From NCBI GenBank assembly GCA_019973575.1, contig BPUI01000001.1:1934342-1998341 (forward strand): a stretch of 64,000 nt of DNA. Direction: 5' to 3'. Both the position numbers and the translations under genes were made by a program. Within the stretch, counting starts at the first letter, position 1; every line of letters begins with the position of its first letter. Below are positions 52,646 to 61,244 of the stretch, piece after piece. The stretch comes from Gemmatimonadetes bacterium T265. Its GTDB lineage: Bacteria > Gemmatimonadota > Gemmatimonadetes > Gemmatimonadales > Gemmatimonadaceae. The notes under the pieces are model-generated. The model was given only the letters and a program-made list of their open reading frames with translations, ran no database searches and was not told the origin of the DNA.

Positions 52646-52979
52646 TGCGGTCCTTGACCTTCGCGTAGACGCCGGCGGGCAGGATCTTCTTGCGGGTGAG
52701 CTCGTCCTTGGAGTGGTACGGACGGCCGGCGATGATCTTCGCGGCGTACGCGTCGCCGATGCCCGGGACGGCCTTGAGGTCGGCGCTCGTGGCCGTGTTG
52801 ATGTCGACCGGCTCGGCCTTGGTCGCGCCCGCGGCGGGCTTGGCGGCGGTCGCGGGCTTGGCCGGCGCCGGCTGCCCCGCGGCGGCTGGGCGTGCGGCGG
52901 CGGCGGTCTGCGCGGACGCGGGAGCGCCCGTGGCGGCGAGACTGACGGCGAGCGCGAGGAGGGTCGGGTGGAGGCGCAT
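52626..52979 (-). CDS. ComEA-like helix-hairpin-helix protein, exported
   Basis: 117 residues with a signal peptide (LLALAVSLAATGAPASAQ), an Ala/Pro/Lys-rich linker and a C-terminal HhH domain (PVDINTATSADLKAVPGIGDAYAAKIIAGRPYHSKDEL). ComEA proteins bind incoming DNA in the periplasm during natural transformation; many short relatives have unknown roles. No other competence gene is in the window. Confidence 0.85.
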   Translation of the reverse strand: MRLHPTLLALAVSLAATGAPASAQTAAAARPAAAGQPAPAKPATAAKPAAGATKAEPVDINTATSADLKAVPGIGDAYAAKIIAGRPYHSKDELTRKKILPAGVYAKVKDRIIARQH

Positions 52980-53084
52980 GGGGTAGGGCTGGTGGGGGAG
53001 CGACGGCGTGGGCCGTTACGATGTTGCCGGACCCGCGCGGACGCAACCCGGCGTCCGAAGCTCTTTGTGGCGCGGCGGGTCGCG

Positions 53085-54932
53085 TTAGGCGAATGCCGGT
53101 GGCCGCCGGGTGTGGAAGTCGGTCGCGCCCTGGTACGCGGCGGCGACGCGCAGCGCGTCGGCCTCGCCGAAGAGGCGGCCGAGAAAGGTGATCGAGACCG
53201 GCGTGCCGTCGTCCCGGAAGCCGGAGGGGACGACGACGGCGGGGTGGCCGGTGAGGTTGGTCGCGACGAGCTGGGTGAAGCCCGCGGCGAAGGTGGGCGT
53301 GACGATCACGTCGACCGCGCCCTCGCCGGAGAACAGCGCTTCCCAGCGCCGCACGGCGAGCGTGCGGTGGCGGTTGGCGTTGATGTAGTCGACGGCGGGG
53401 ATGAAGCGGGCCGTGCGGAAGGTGTTGGGCCAGTCGAACGGGCCCTGCTGCACGAGCTGCCGGTCGCGCCGCGTGCGCGTCAGCTCGTCGAACGCGGCCG
53501 CGGCTTCGGCGGTGAGGATGAGGCGCATCGCGTCGTAGGGCGCGTCGGGCAGCTCGACCGGGACGAGGCGGACGCCCAAGCGGTCCCGGAGGACGGCGAG
53601 CGCGGCGTCGTCGAACGGCTTGGTCGGATGGAGGACGCGCTTCGGATCTTTCGGATCGGACGCGGGCGCGTCGAAGGCGGCCCGCACGTAGCCGACGCGG
53701 AGTTCGCCGAGCGGGCGGTCGGGGCGCCACGCGTAGGGCATGACGACGCAGGTCGCGTCGCGCCCGTCGGGGCCGCGAACGGCGTCGAGGACGAGGGCGC
53801 AGTCGGCGGCCGAGCGGGCGATGGGGCCGAGCTTGTCCATGCTCCACGAGAGGGCCATCGCGCCGGTGCGGGGGACGCGGCCGAAGGTGGGGCGGAGTCC
53901 GGTGGTGCCGCAGCGCGTGCTCGGCGAGGAGATGCTGCCTAGCGTTTCGCTGCCGATCGCGAAGGCGACAAGGCCTGCGGCGGTCGCGCTCGCGGGGCCG
54001 GCGCTCGAGCCGCTCGAGCCCTGGTCGGGCTTCCACGGGTTGCGGGTGCGCTGGCCGGAGCGGGTCCTCGCCTCCTCGCCGGTCGCGTCGGTCGGCCCGC
54101 GGCCGAACCAGACGTCGCCCTGGGCGAGCTCGCCCAACGTGAGCTTGGCGACGAGCACCGCGCCCGCGGCGTCGAGGCGGCGGACGACCTCGGCGTCCTC
54201 GTCGATGACCTGGTCGCGGTACGGGCCCGCGCCCCAGGTGGTCGGGTAGCCCTTCGCCGCGAGCAGGTCCTTGGCGCCCCACGGGATGCCGTGCAGCGGT
54301 CCGCGGTAGCGGCCGCGGGCGATCTCGTCGTCGGCCGCGGCGGCGTGCTGGAGCGCGCGGGCTTCGGTCACGGTGATGACGCACTTGAGCATCGGGTCGT
54401 AGCGCCGGATTCGGTCGAGGGCGAGGCGGGTGAGCTGTGTCGAGGTGACCTGGCGCGTGCGGAGCAGCTCGCCGAGTGCGGTGACCGGCTGGAAAGCGAG
54501 GTCAGCGTCGCCGGGGACGGCGGTGACGTGCGGGGTGCGAGCCGGCGCGGGTGCGGTTGCGTGCTCGGGACCGCCGAGGCGGGTGGTGAGCGCGGCGCGG
54601 GCGTCGGGGGGGAGGGCGCCGAGCGGGTCGAAGTGGATCGCGGGGGCGACGGCGTTGTCGAGCGGGAGCGCGTGGAGGGCGTCGAGCTGCTGCGCCTGGT
54701 GCTTCAGGCCGTCGAGGAGCATCTGGCGCTCGGCGGGCTCGAAGTGCAAGCCGGCGACTTCCTCCGCGGCGGCAACCGTGGCCGGGGTCAGGTCCGCGCC
54801 GCCGGCAACTTTGGCCCAGAGAACGCCCGGGAAGAGGGTCGCGCCGAGCCCGGTACCGGCGAAATATCGCATGAAGGTGCGGCGGTCGGGCGTGCGCGCG
54901 GTACGTTCCGTGGTGTCGAGCGTCGTGGGCAT
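53085..54932 (-). CDS. Amidase-signature enzyme, Tat-type signal
   Basis: 615 residues. The N-terminus has twin arginines before a hydrophobic segment (PDRRTFMRYFAGTGLGATLF), suggesting Tat export. The amidase-signature core has Lys in PWGAKDLL and the Ser-cisSer region QGSSGSSAGPASATAAGLVAFAIGSETLGSI. An N-terminal extra domain of about 130 residues precedes the core. Substrate unknown (amide or ester). Divergent from the MarR gene. Stop TAA lies in GCCTAAC. Confidence 0.9.
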   Translation of the reverse strand: MPTTLDTTERTARTPDRRTFMRYFAGTGLGATLFPGVLWAKVAGGADLTPATVAAAEEVAGLHFEPAERQMLLDGLKHQAQQLDALHALPLDNAVAPAIHFDPLGALPPDARAALTTRLGGPEHATAPAPARTPHVTAVPGDADLAFQPVTALGELLRTRQVTSTQLTRLALDRIRRYDPMLKCVITVTEARALQHAAAADDEIARGRYRGPLHGIPWGAKDLLAAKGYPTTWGAGPYRDQVIDEDAEVVRRLDAAGAVLVAKLTLGELAQGDVWFGRGPTDATGEEARTRSGQRTRNPWKPDQGSSGSSAGPASATAAGLVAFAIGSETLGSISSPSTRCGTTGLRPTFGRVPRTGAMALSWSMDKLGPIARSAADCALVLDAVRGPDGRDATCVVMPYAWRPDRPLGELRVGYVRAAFDAPASDPKDPKRVLHPTKPFDDAALAVLRDRLGVRLVPVELPDAPYDAMRLILTAEAAAAFDELTRTRRDRQLVQQGPFDWPNTFRTARFIPAVDYINANRHRTLAVRRWEALFSGEGAVDVIVTPTFAAGFTQLVATNLTGHPAVVVPSGFRDDGTPVSITFLGRLFGEADALRVAAAYQGATDFHTRRPPAFA

Positions 54933-55017
54933 GGCGGGCCGGGAGGGGGGCGGTGGTTGGAGAGAGCTACGCCGGGCCCGGCCGCAGCGCTGCGCGACGG
55001 GGTCGTGGTCGCGCGGC

Positions 55018-55032
55018 TATCTTGGTACCAGA
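55018..55032. promoter_or_regulatory. Possible operator in front of marR
   Basis: TATCTTGGTACCAGA contains the perfect 8-bp palindrome TGGTACCA and lies 17 bases before the MarR ATG, in the amidase-marR gap. Its TATCTT half resembles the arm of the palindrome before wrbA (62748-62767). Confidence 0.4.
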
Positions 55033-55048
55033 CCGATCTATACGCCGT

Positions 55049-55639
55049 ATGACGACATTCTCCGCCCCTCGCGTTACGCCGCTACGCGCCGACGTACCAC
55101 CGTGCGCCGAGCCGCCGGCGTCCCGGAAACCGGTCCCGCCGGACGTGCCACCCGCCGAGCGGGACGCGCTCAAACTGTGGGTCGTGCTGTCGCGCGCGCA
55201 CGCGGCGATCGAGGCGCGGGCGGCGGCCGACATCGCGCGGCACGGGCTCACGCTTGCCGAGTTCGGGGTGCTCGAGGCGCTGTACCACAAGGGGCGCATG
55301 CTGCTCGGCGAGGTCCAGCGGTCGCTGCTCGTCTCGAGTGGTGGGGTGACGTACCTGGTCGACCGTTTGGAGAAGCGCGGGTGGGTGCGCCGCGAGGCGT
55401 GTCCCGACGACCGGCGGGCGCGGTACGCGGCGCTGACCGCGGCTGGGGAGGCGTTCGTGCGCGCGGCGTTTCCGGTGCACGCGGCGGCGGTGGCGGAGGC
55501 GATGCAGGGGCTCACGCGCGACGAGCAGCTCGCGGCGACCGCGCTCGTACGGCGGCTCGGGCGGGGGGCGGCGCGGCCGGGGGTCGATCCGGGGGTGGGG
55601 GAGGATGAGCCGGTGCAGGAGCCGGAGTATCACCTGTAG
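55049..55639 (+). CDS. MarR-family transcription regulator
   Basis: 196 residues from ATG 55049. A Pro-rich N-terminal extension (about 40 residues) precedes the winged helix: LTLAEFGVLEALYHKGRMLLGEVQRSLLVSSGGVTYLVDRLEKRGWVRR, with the wing at CPDDRRARYAALT. No redox cysteine of OhrR type is in the usual N-terminal place, although Cys residues occur at the N-terminus and in the wing. It may control the divergent amidase, itself, and possibly wrbA. Confidence 0.9.
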   Translation: MTTFSAPRVTPLRADVPPCAEPPASRKPVPPDVPPAERDALKLWVVLSRAHAAIEARAAADIARHGLTLAEFGVLEALYHKGRMLLGEVQRSLLVSSGGVTYLVDRLEKRGWVRREACPDDRRARYAALTAAGEAFVRAAFPVHAAAVAEAMQGLTRDEQLAATALVRRLGRGAARPGVDPGVGEDEPVQEPEYHL

Positions 55640-55656
55640 GCGACCGCGGGGGACGA

Positions 55657-55794
55657 CGCTGTTGGTCGGGCGCTGTTGATACCGCGCTGTTGATCCGGCG
55701 CTGTTGGTGAAACGCTGTTGGCGCGGCGGGCAACGCTGGCAGGGGAGGCCGCCTCACTAACAGCGTTTCACCAACAGCGCCGGATCAACAGCGC
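55657..55794. repeat. 36-bp perfect inverted repeat built from 14-bp tandem units
   Basis: Five direct 14-bp units starting CGCTGTTG lie at 55657, 55671, 55685, 55699 and 55713, with a variable last four bases. The stretch 55684-55719 is a perfect 36-bp inverted repeat of 55759-55794, separated by 39 bases. It sits between the convergent marR and permease genes, so it may act as a bidirectional terminator, but the internal periodicity is unlike other hairpins here. Confidence 0.9.
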
Positions 55795-55839
55795 CGTCTC
55801 CATCGCCTCATCGGTCGTCGCGCGCCCCCCAGTCCTCCT

Positions 55840-57186
55840 CTACGCCGGCGAGCGGTGGGCAGGCGTCCGGTCGCGGAGGGCGGCCCAAATCGGGATGCCG
55901 ACGAGCACGGTCGCGAGGCCGAAGAGCGACTCGCGGGGGCGCTCGGCGAGGACGAAGCCGAGGGTCCAGAGCGAGAGGGCGATGTAGACGAGCGGGGTGA
56001 TCGGGTAGCCCCAGGCGCGGTAGGGGCGCGGGAGGGCGGGTTCGCGCCGGCGCAGCACGAAGAGGCCGACGACGGCGAGGAGCGACATGAGGTTGAGCGT
56101 GAAACCCGTGTACGCGATCACGCGCTCGAACGAGTTGGTGAGCAGCAGGGCGACGACGAGGGCGGCCTGGGCGAGCACCGCGTTGCGCGGGACGCCGGCC
56201 GCGGTGCGCGCGGAGAGCGCGCCGGCGCGGGCCATCCCGGCCGCGACCGCCTCGGTCACGCGCGAGCCGGCGAGGACTAACGCGCTGACGGTGGCGGTGA
56301 GGAGGAGGGCGATCGTCACGCCCGTGATCGCGCCGCCGACGCGGCCGAAGGCGCGCGTCGCGGCGAGGGCGCCGACCTCGACGACGCCGGCGAGGTCGGG
56401 CAGGGGAACGAGGCGGAGGAAGGTGTAGTTGAGGAGGGCGTAGACCAGCGTTACGAGTCCGACCCCGACGGCGAGGGCGCGCGGGACGGTGCGGCGCGGG
56501 TCGCGGATCTCGCCGGCGACGTAGCCGGCCGCGTTCCAGCCGGAGTAGGCGTAGCCGACGTAGATGAGCGAGACCGCGAAGGCCGGGCTCGCGACCTCGC
56601 GCCACGCCGCGGGGCCGGGCACGACGGGGACGGGCTGCGTGCCGCGCGCGAGGCCGGCGGCGACGAAGCCGACGATGAGCGCGACGTTGGCCGCGGTGAG
56701 CACGACCTGCACGCGCCGGCCTAACGTGAGGTGGCTCGCGTGGAGGAGCGCGGCCGCGGCGACGAGGGCGAGGGAGGCGGGGAGCGGCGAGACGGGGAGC
56801 ACCGCGGCGACGTAGCGCCCGAAGGCGATGCCGGCGAGGGCGATCGGCGCCGCGAAGCCGGCGGTCATCGACACCCAGCCGCCGAGAAAGCCGGCGAGCG
56901 GGTGGTAGGCGCGGCCGAGGTAGACGTACTCGCCGCCGGAGCGCGGGAGGGCGGCGCCCAACTCCGCGTAGGCGAGTGCGCCGCAGAGCGCGGCCACGCC
57001 GCCGACGACCCAGAGGAGGAGGAGCGCCGGGGTGGTGCGGAGGTCGCGCGCTTGGAAGCCGAGCGAGGTGAACACGCCCGTGCCGACCATGTTGCTCACG
57101 AGGACGGCGGTGAGCGTGACGGGCCCGATCGCGCGGACCGGGTCGGGGGCCACCGGGTCGGGGGACGGGGAGCGTTGGTCGGCCAA
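55840..57186 (-). CDS. APC-superfamily amino acid permease
   Basis: 448 residues with about twelve membrane segments. The first carries VSNMVGTGVFTSLGFQ, the substrate-binding helix break of the APC fold, and SGGEYVYLGRAYHPLAGFLGGW and YSGWNAAGYVAGEIRDPRRTVPRAL are typical of LAT-like transporters. Substrate not predictable. It lies 3 bases after the TonB receptor stop, so they are likely co-transcribed. Confidence 0.92.
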   Translation of the reverse strand: MADQRSPSPDPVAPDPVRAIGPVTLTAVLVSNMVGTGVFTSLGFQARDLRTTPALLLLWVVGGVAALCGALAYAELGAALPRSGGEYVYLGRAYHPLAGFLGGWVSMTAGFAAPIALAGIAFGRYVAAVLPVSPLPASLALVAAAALLHASHLTLGRRVQVVLTAANVALIVGFVAAGLARGTQPVPVVPGPAAWREVASPAFAVSLIYVGYAYSGWNAAGYVAGEIRDPRRTVPRALAVGVGLVTLVYALLNYTFLRLVPLPDLAGVVEVGALAATRAFGRVGGAITGVTIALLLTATVSALVLAGSRVTEAVAAGMARAGALSARTAAGVPRNAVLAQAALVVALLLTNSFERVIAYTGFTLNLMSLLAVVGLFVLRRREPALPRPYRAWGYPITPLVYIALSLWTLGFVLAERPRESLFGLATVLVGIPIWAALRDRTPAHRSPA

Positions 57187-57189
57187 GGG

Positions 57190-59757
57190 CTACAGCCGCG
57201 CGGCGAAGTTGACGTAGACGAAGCGGCCGCGGATGCCGTACGGCGCGACCTTCGAGTAGTTGAAGATCCCGAAGTAGCTGTTGTCGTAGTTCTGGAGCGG
57301 GGGCAGCTTGTCGAACAGGTTGTCGGCGCCGGCGGAGAGCTCGTAGCGGCCGAAGCGGCGGCCGACGTTCACGTCGGCGATGACGGCCGCGGGGACGGCC
57401 TCGTCGGGGCCGAAGAGGTTGATGGAGGTGACGCGGCCGAAGCGCGTGGCGCGGGCGAGGGCGGTGAAGCCGCCGTAGGTCTGCCAGCGGGCGGTGGCGA
57501 CGTACTTGCTCGCGGGGTAGGCGTCCTCGATGTACGAGAGCTCCTGCCGGTTGAAGAGCGGGACGCCGCCGATGCCGGTTGGCGTGCGGACGGGGCCGCG
57601 GATGCGCGTCGTGCCGTAGTTGGCGCCGAGCGAGAGGGCGAGGACGTTGGTCCCGAAGATGACCGGGTAAGCGGCCGAGGCGTCGACGCCGCGCGTGCGC
57701 GTGTCGACGGCGTTGGTCATGAACTGCACCGCCTGGACGTCGGGGTACGCGGCGAGCGCGCGGGCGATGGCGGTCGTGTCGTCGCCGCGCTCGAGCACGC
57801 CCGAGGCGAGGATGCGGTCGTGGACGAGCACCTGGTAGCCGTCGACCTGGAGCACGAGGCGGCGCACGGGTTCGAGGACGAGGCCGGCGCTCGCGTTGCG
57901 GCTCGTCTCGGGGCGGAGCGGGGCGACGCCTAACGCGCGCGTGACGGGGTCGTCGTTGGCGAAGAAGCCCGAGTTGACCGGCCGGTTGTCGACGAAGATG
58001 GTCGACACCTTGCTCGTGTAGAGCTGCTGGACGGACGGGGCGCGGAATCCGGTGTTGTACGCGGCGCGGAGCGCGGCGCGGCCGCCCGGGAGCCGGTACA
58101 GCCCGGCGATCTTGCCGATCCCCTTGCCGCCGAAGTCGCTGTACCGCTCGGCGCGCAGGGCGCCGTCGAGGGTGAGGCGTTCGGTCGCGGCGAGTTCGAG
58201 GTCGGCGTAGGCGCCGACGTTGTTGCGCCAGCGGCTCGTCGCGTCGCGGGGCTCGAAGCCGGGGAATCCCTCCGCGCCGCCGCCGAGCGGGGTGCCGTCG
58301 GCGGCGGCGGCGCCGTAGTCGCGCCACGACGCCTCGTCGCCCGCGCGGATGCGGTAGTTCTCGACGCGCCACTCGGCGCCGAGGTTCAGGTTGGCGCGCG
58401 GGTCGCCGTTAGGCAGTGCCCCGAAGAGCGCGCGGCCGAGGTCGAGGCGCGTGGTGTTGGCGGCGTACTGGAGGCGGCCCGCGTCGAACGAGGTCGGGCT
58501 CGCGTCGCCGAGCGACGGGTTGAGGGAGTGCGTGACGAGGAAGCCGAACGAGTTGAGGCCCGCGTCGGCGCTGAGGTCGTAGCGCCAGGCGCCGCGCGTG
58601 CCGCGCAGGCCGCCGGCGAGCGAGCCGTCCCAGATGCGCGCGTCGATGAACGGCAGGTAGCCGTCCGGGTAGACGGCGGTGTCGCTCACCGCGGGGTCGG
58701 CGGGGAAGCGGTAGAACGCCGTCGCCTGCCCCTGCCGGCGGGTGAGCCCGCCGAACGCGTACGCCTCGGCGCTGTCGCCGAGGAGGCGCGAGGCGCCTAA
58801 CGGGAGGGCGGAGTTGAGGAAGAGCGTGCCGTTGGCGAGGCGCGAGTCCCCGATCCGCTGGACGCGGTAGAGGTTGAAGTTGCGCGCGCGCTGGCGGGCG
58901 ACGTCGGCCGCGGAGTCGGCGACGGAGTTGTACTCGCCGTTGCGGCCGATGCTGCCGAAGTTGAAGAGGTTGCCGGTGTAGACGTTCCCCTGCCAGACGC
59001 CGACGCGGTTGGTGGGCTCGCGGTAGCGCACCTCGCCGGTGAGGGCGACGAAGCCGGTTCGGCCGTCACTCGTGGTGCGGAGCGGGCGGCCGGCGTAGAC
59101 GTCGGCGCGCACGCTCTGGCCGTCGCCGTGCGTGGTCTGGCCGGCCTGGACGGAGAGGCGCGGCGCGTCGGTGCTGCTCTTGAGGACGAAGTTCATCACG
59201 CCCGCGATCGCGTCGGAGCCGTACTGCGCGGCGGCGCCGTCGCGGAGGACCTCGACGCGCTCGACCGCCGCGGCCGGGAGGCTGTTGAGGTCGACGCCCG
59301 AGGTGCCCTGGCCGACGTTGTCGCCCAGGTGCAGCAGGGCGCTCGTGTGGCGCCGCTTGCCGTCGACGAGGACGAGGGTCTGGTCGGCGCCTAACGCGCG
59401 GAGCGACGCGAAGTCGACGTGGTCGGCGCCGTCGGCCTGCGTCTGCGTCACGGAGTAGAACGACGGGACGGCGTAGTTGAGCGACTGGGTGATTTCCTGC
59501 TGGCCGACGTTGGCGACGGCGGCGATCGGGACGCGGTCGACGGGCACGGGGCCGGCGTTGCGGAGCGAGACGCCGGTGCGCACGCCGGCGACGCGCACGG
59601 CGCCGAGGCGGGCGGTGGTGCGGGCGCTGTCGCGGCGGAGCGAGTCGGGGCGCGCGGGCGGCGTCTGGGCGCGGGCCGTCGCGGCGAGGCCGAGGGCGGC
59701 TGTCCCGAGGGCAAACGACCCGAGGGCTGCGGCGGCGCGGGGGCGAGGGTGGGGCAT
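57190..59757 (-). CDS. TonB-dependent outer-membrane receptor
   Basis: 855 residues from ATG 59757: signal peptide (FALGTAALGLAATARAQ), a plug domain with VEVLRDGAAAQYGSDAIAGVMNFVL (near residue 165) and a large beta-barrel ending in an aromatic-rich strand (GIRGRFVYVNFAARL). No carboxypeptidase-like N-terminal domain. Coupled to the amino acid permease downstream, it may import a peptide or amino-acid derivative. The frame is open 20 codons further upstream, but the signal peptide favours this start. Confidence 0.93.
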   Translation of the reverse strand: MPHPRPRAAAALGSFALGTAALGLAATARAQTPPARPDSLRRDSARTTARLGAVRVAGVRTGVSLRNAGPVPVDRVPIAAVANVGQQEITQSLNYAVPSFYSVTQTQADGADHVDFASLRALGADQTLVLVDGKRRHTSALLHLGDNVGQGTSGVDLNSLPAAAVERVEVLRDGAAAQYGSDAIAGVMNFVLKSSTDAPRLSVQAGQTTHGDGQSVRADVYAGRPLRTTSDGRTGFVALTGEVRYREPTNRVGVWQGNVYTGNLFNFGSIGRNGEYNSVADSAADVARQRARNFNLYRVQRIGDSRLANGTLFLNSALPLGASRLLGDSAEAYAFGGLTRRQGQATAFYRFPADPAVSDTAVYPDGYLPFIDARIWDGSLAGGLRGTRGAWRYDLSADAGLNSFGFLVTHSLNPSLGDASPTSFDAGRLQYAANTTRLDLGRALFGALPNGDPRANLNLGAEWRVENYRIRAGDEASWRDYGAAAADGTPLGGGAEGFPGFEPRDATSRWRNNVGAYADLELAATERLTLDGALRAERYSDFGGKGIGKIAGLYRLPGGRAALRAAYNTGFRAPSVQQLYTSKVSTIFVDNRPVNSGFFANDDPVTRALGVAPLRPETSRNASAGLVLEPVRRLVLQVDGYQVLVHDRILASGVLERGDDTTAIARALAAYPDVQAVQFMTNAVDTRTRGVDASAAYPVIFGTNVLALSLGANYGTTRIRGPVRTPTGIGGVPLFNRQELSYIEDAYPASKYVATARWQTYGGFTALARATRFGRVTSINLFGPDEAVPAAVIADVNVGRRFGRYELSAGADNLFDKLPPLQNYDNSYFGIFNYSKVAPYGIRGRFVYVNFAARL

Positions 59758-59817
59758 GGCGCGATCGGAGGAGGAAGGCGGCCGCGGGCACGCGGGCTCA
59801 CGTCGGCCCAAACGCAA

Positions 59818-59848
59818 ACCGCCCGGCAGGATGTTGCTGCCGGGCGGT
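59818..59848 (-). terminator. Terminator hairpin after the aminotransferase
   Basis: A perfect 12-bp stem (ACCGCCCGGCAG and complement) closes a 7-base loop, about 140 bases past the aminotransferase stop and just before the TonB receptor gene. On the minus strand the stem is followed by TTTGCGTTT. Confidence 0.7.
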
Positions 59849-59990
59849 GCGAACGCGCTTTAGCTCGTTGTTTAACGTGGCGGCAATCGGCGGCAAATCA
59901 CCACGGTGGTCGGTTGTGCGGGATGATAGCGGGGCCGGCCATTTGCGCAAGTCGCTCAGTGCTGAATCACCCGGCGGTCGGCCCGTGCGG

Positions 59991-61226
59991 TCAGGCCGCG
60001 CCGAGCTCCGCGGCGAACTGGTCGAGGGCCCAGTCGCACTGGTCGTCGGTGAGGACGAGCGGGGGCGCGACGCGGATCGTGTGCTCGTGCGTCTCCTTGC
60101 AGAGCAGGCCGCGGGCGCGGAGTGCCTCGCAGAACGGGCGGGCGCCGCCGGCCGCGGCGTGGAGTTCGACGCCGATGAGCAGGCCGCGGCCGCGCACCTC
60201 CTTCACCCGCGAGCTGCCTAACGACTGCAGGCCGCACCGCAGCCGCGCCCCGACCCGGTCGGCGTTCTCGATCATTCCCTCCTCGACGAGCACGCGGAGC
60301 GCCGCGCGCGCGACGGCGCAGGCGAGGGGGTTGCCCCCGAAGGTGCTGCCGTGCTCGCCCGGGCGGAGGACGTCCATCGCCTCCGCGTTCGAGAGCACGG
60401 CGCTGACGGGGTAGAAGCCGCCCGAGAGCGCCTTGCCGACGAGCGTGAGGTCGGCCTCGACGCCCTCGTGCTCCTCGGCGAGGAGGCGGCCGGTACGGCC
60501 GAGCCCCGTCTGAATCTCGTCGAGGATGAAGAGGGCGCGGTGGCGGGTGCAGAGGTCGCGCGCCGCGCGCAGGTAGCCCGCGGGCGGCACGATGATGCCC
60601 GCCTCGCCCTGGATCGGCTCGAGGAGGACGGCGACGGTGTCGGGGGTGATCGCGGCTTCGAGCGCGGCGGCGTCGCCGTAAGGGACGACGGTGAAGCCCG
60701 GGGCGAAGGGGCCGAAGTTGCGTCGCGAGCCCTCGTCGGTGCTGAAGCCGACGATGGCGAGCGTGCGGCCGTGGAAGTTGCCGTCGGCGACGACGATCTG
60801 CGCACGGTCGGGGGCGACGCCCTTGACCTCGTAGCCCCACTTGCGCGCGACCTTGAGCGCGCTCTCGACGGCCTCGGCGCCCGAGTTCATCGGCAGGGCG
60901 CGGTGCGAGCCGGTGAGGGCGCAGAGCTCCTCGTAGAAGGGGCCTAACTGGTCGTTGCGGAAGGCGCGCGAGGTGAGCGTGAGGCGCGACGCCTGCGCGA
61001 CCATCGCCTCGAGGATGCGCGGGTGGCAGTGGCCCTGGTTGACCGCGGAGTACGCGGAGAGGCAGTCGAGGTAGCGGCGGCCGTCGACGTCCCAGACCCA
61101 GACGCCCTCGCCGCGGGTGAGGACGACGTCGAGCGGCTTGTAGTTGCGGGCGCCGTACGCGGACTCGAGGGCGAGGAGGTCGGCGGGGGCGTGCCGGCGC
61201 GCGGGGGCGGGGCGGATCGCGGTCAT
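59991..61226 (-). CDS. rocD: Ornithine aminotransferase
   Basis: A 411-residue PLP enzyme of the class-III aminotransferase family; converts ornithine to glutamate semialdehyde. PLP lysine in [16 protein letters not shown], with [11 protein letters not shown] and [17 protein letters not shown] as family motifs and an N-terminal segment ([26 protein letters not shown]) specific to ornithine aminotransferases. It follows the amidinohydrolase gene by 18 bases, forming an arginine/ornithine breakdown pair divergent from an Lrp regulator. Confidence 0.93.
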   Translation of the reverse strand: MTAIRPAPARRHAPADLLALESAYGARNYKPLDVVLTRGEGVWVWDVDGRRYLDCLSAYSAVNQGHCHPRILEAMVAQASRLTLTSRAFRNDQLGPFYEELCALTGSHRALPMNSGAEAVESALKVARKWGYEVKGVAPDRAQIVVADGNFHGRTLAIVGFSTDEGSRRNFGPFAPGFTVVPYGDAAALEAAITPDTVAVLLEPIQGEAGIIVPPAGYLRAARDLCTRHRALFILDEIQTGLGRTGRLLAEEHEGVEADLTLVGKALSGGFYPVSAVLSNAEAMDVLRPGEHGSTFGGNPLACAVARAALRVLVEEGMIENADRVGARLRCGLQSLGSSRVKEVRGRGLLIGVELHAAAGGARPFCEALRARGLLCKETHEHTIRVAPPLVLTDDQCDWALDQFAAELGAA

Positions 61227-61244
61227 CGGGTGCTCCTGCGGGCC

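Noticed and set aside
55657-55794. Reading the regular repeats as a small CRISPR array
   Set aside because: Units are 14 bp with 4-base variable tails and no spacers of CRISPR length, and no cas genes are near.
59849-59990. A possible tRNA or small RNA between the aminotransferase stop and its hairpin
   Set aside because: No cloverleaf arms or TTCNANNC-type loop could be found; only a hairpin terminator is supported.
83-60948. Reading GTTAGGC as a chromosome-orienting (KOPS-like) motif
   Set aside because: Copies are about equally frequent in both orientations, so there is no strand polarity within this window.
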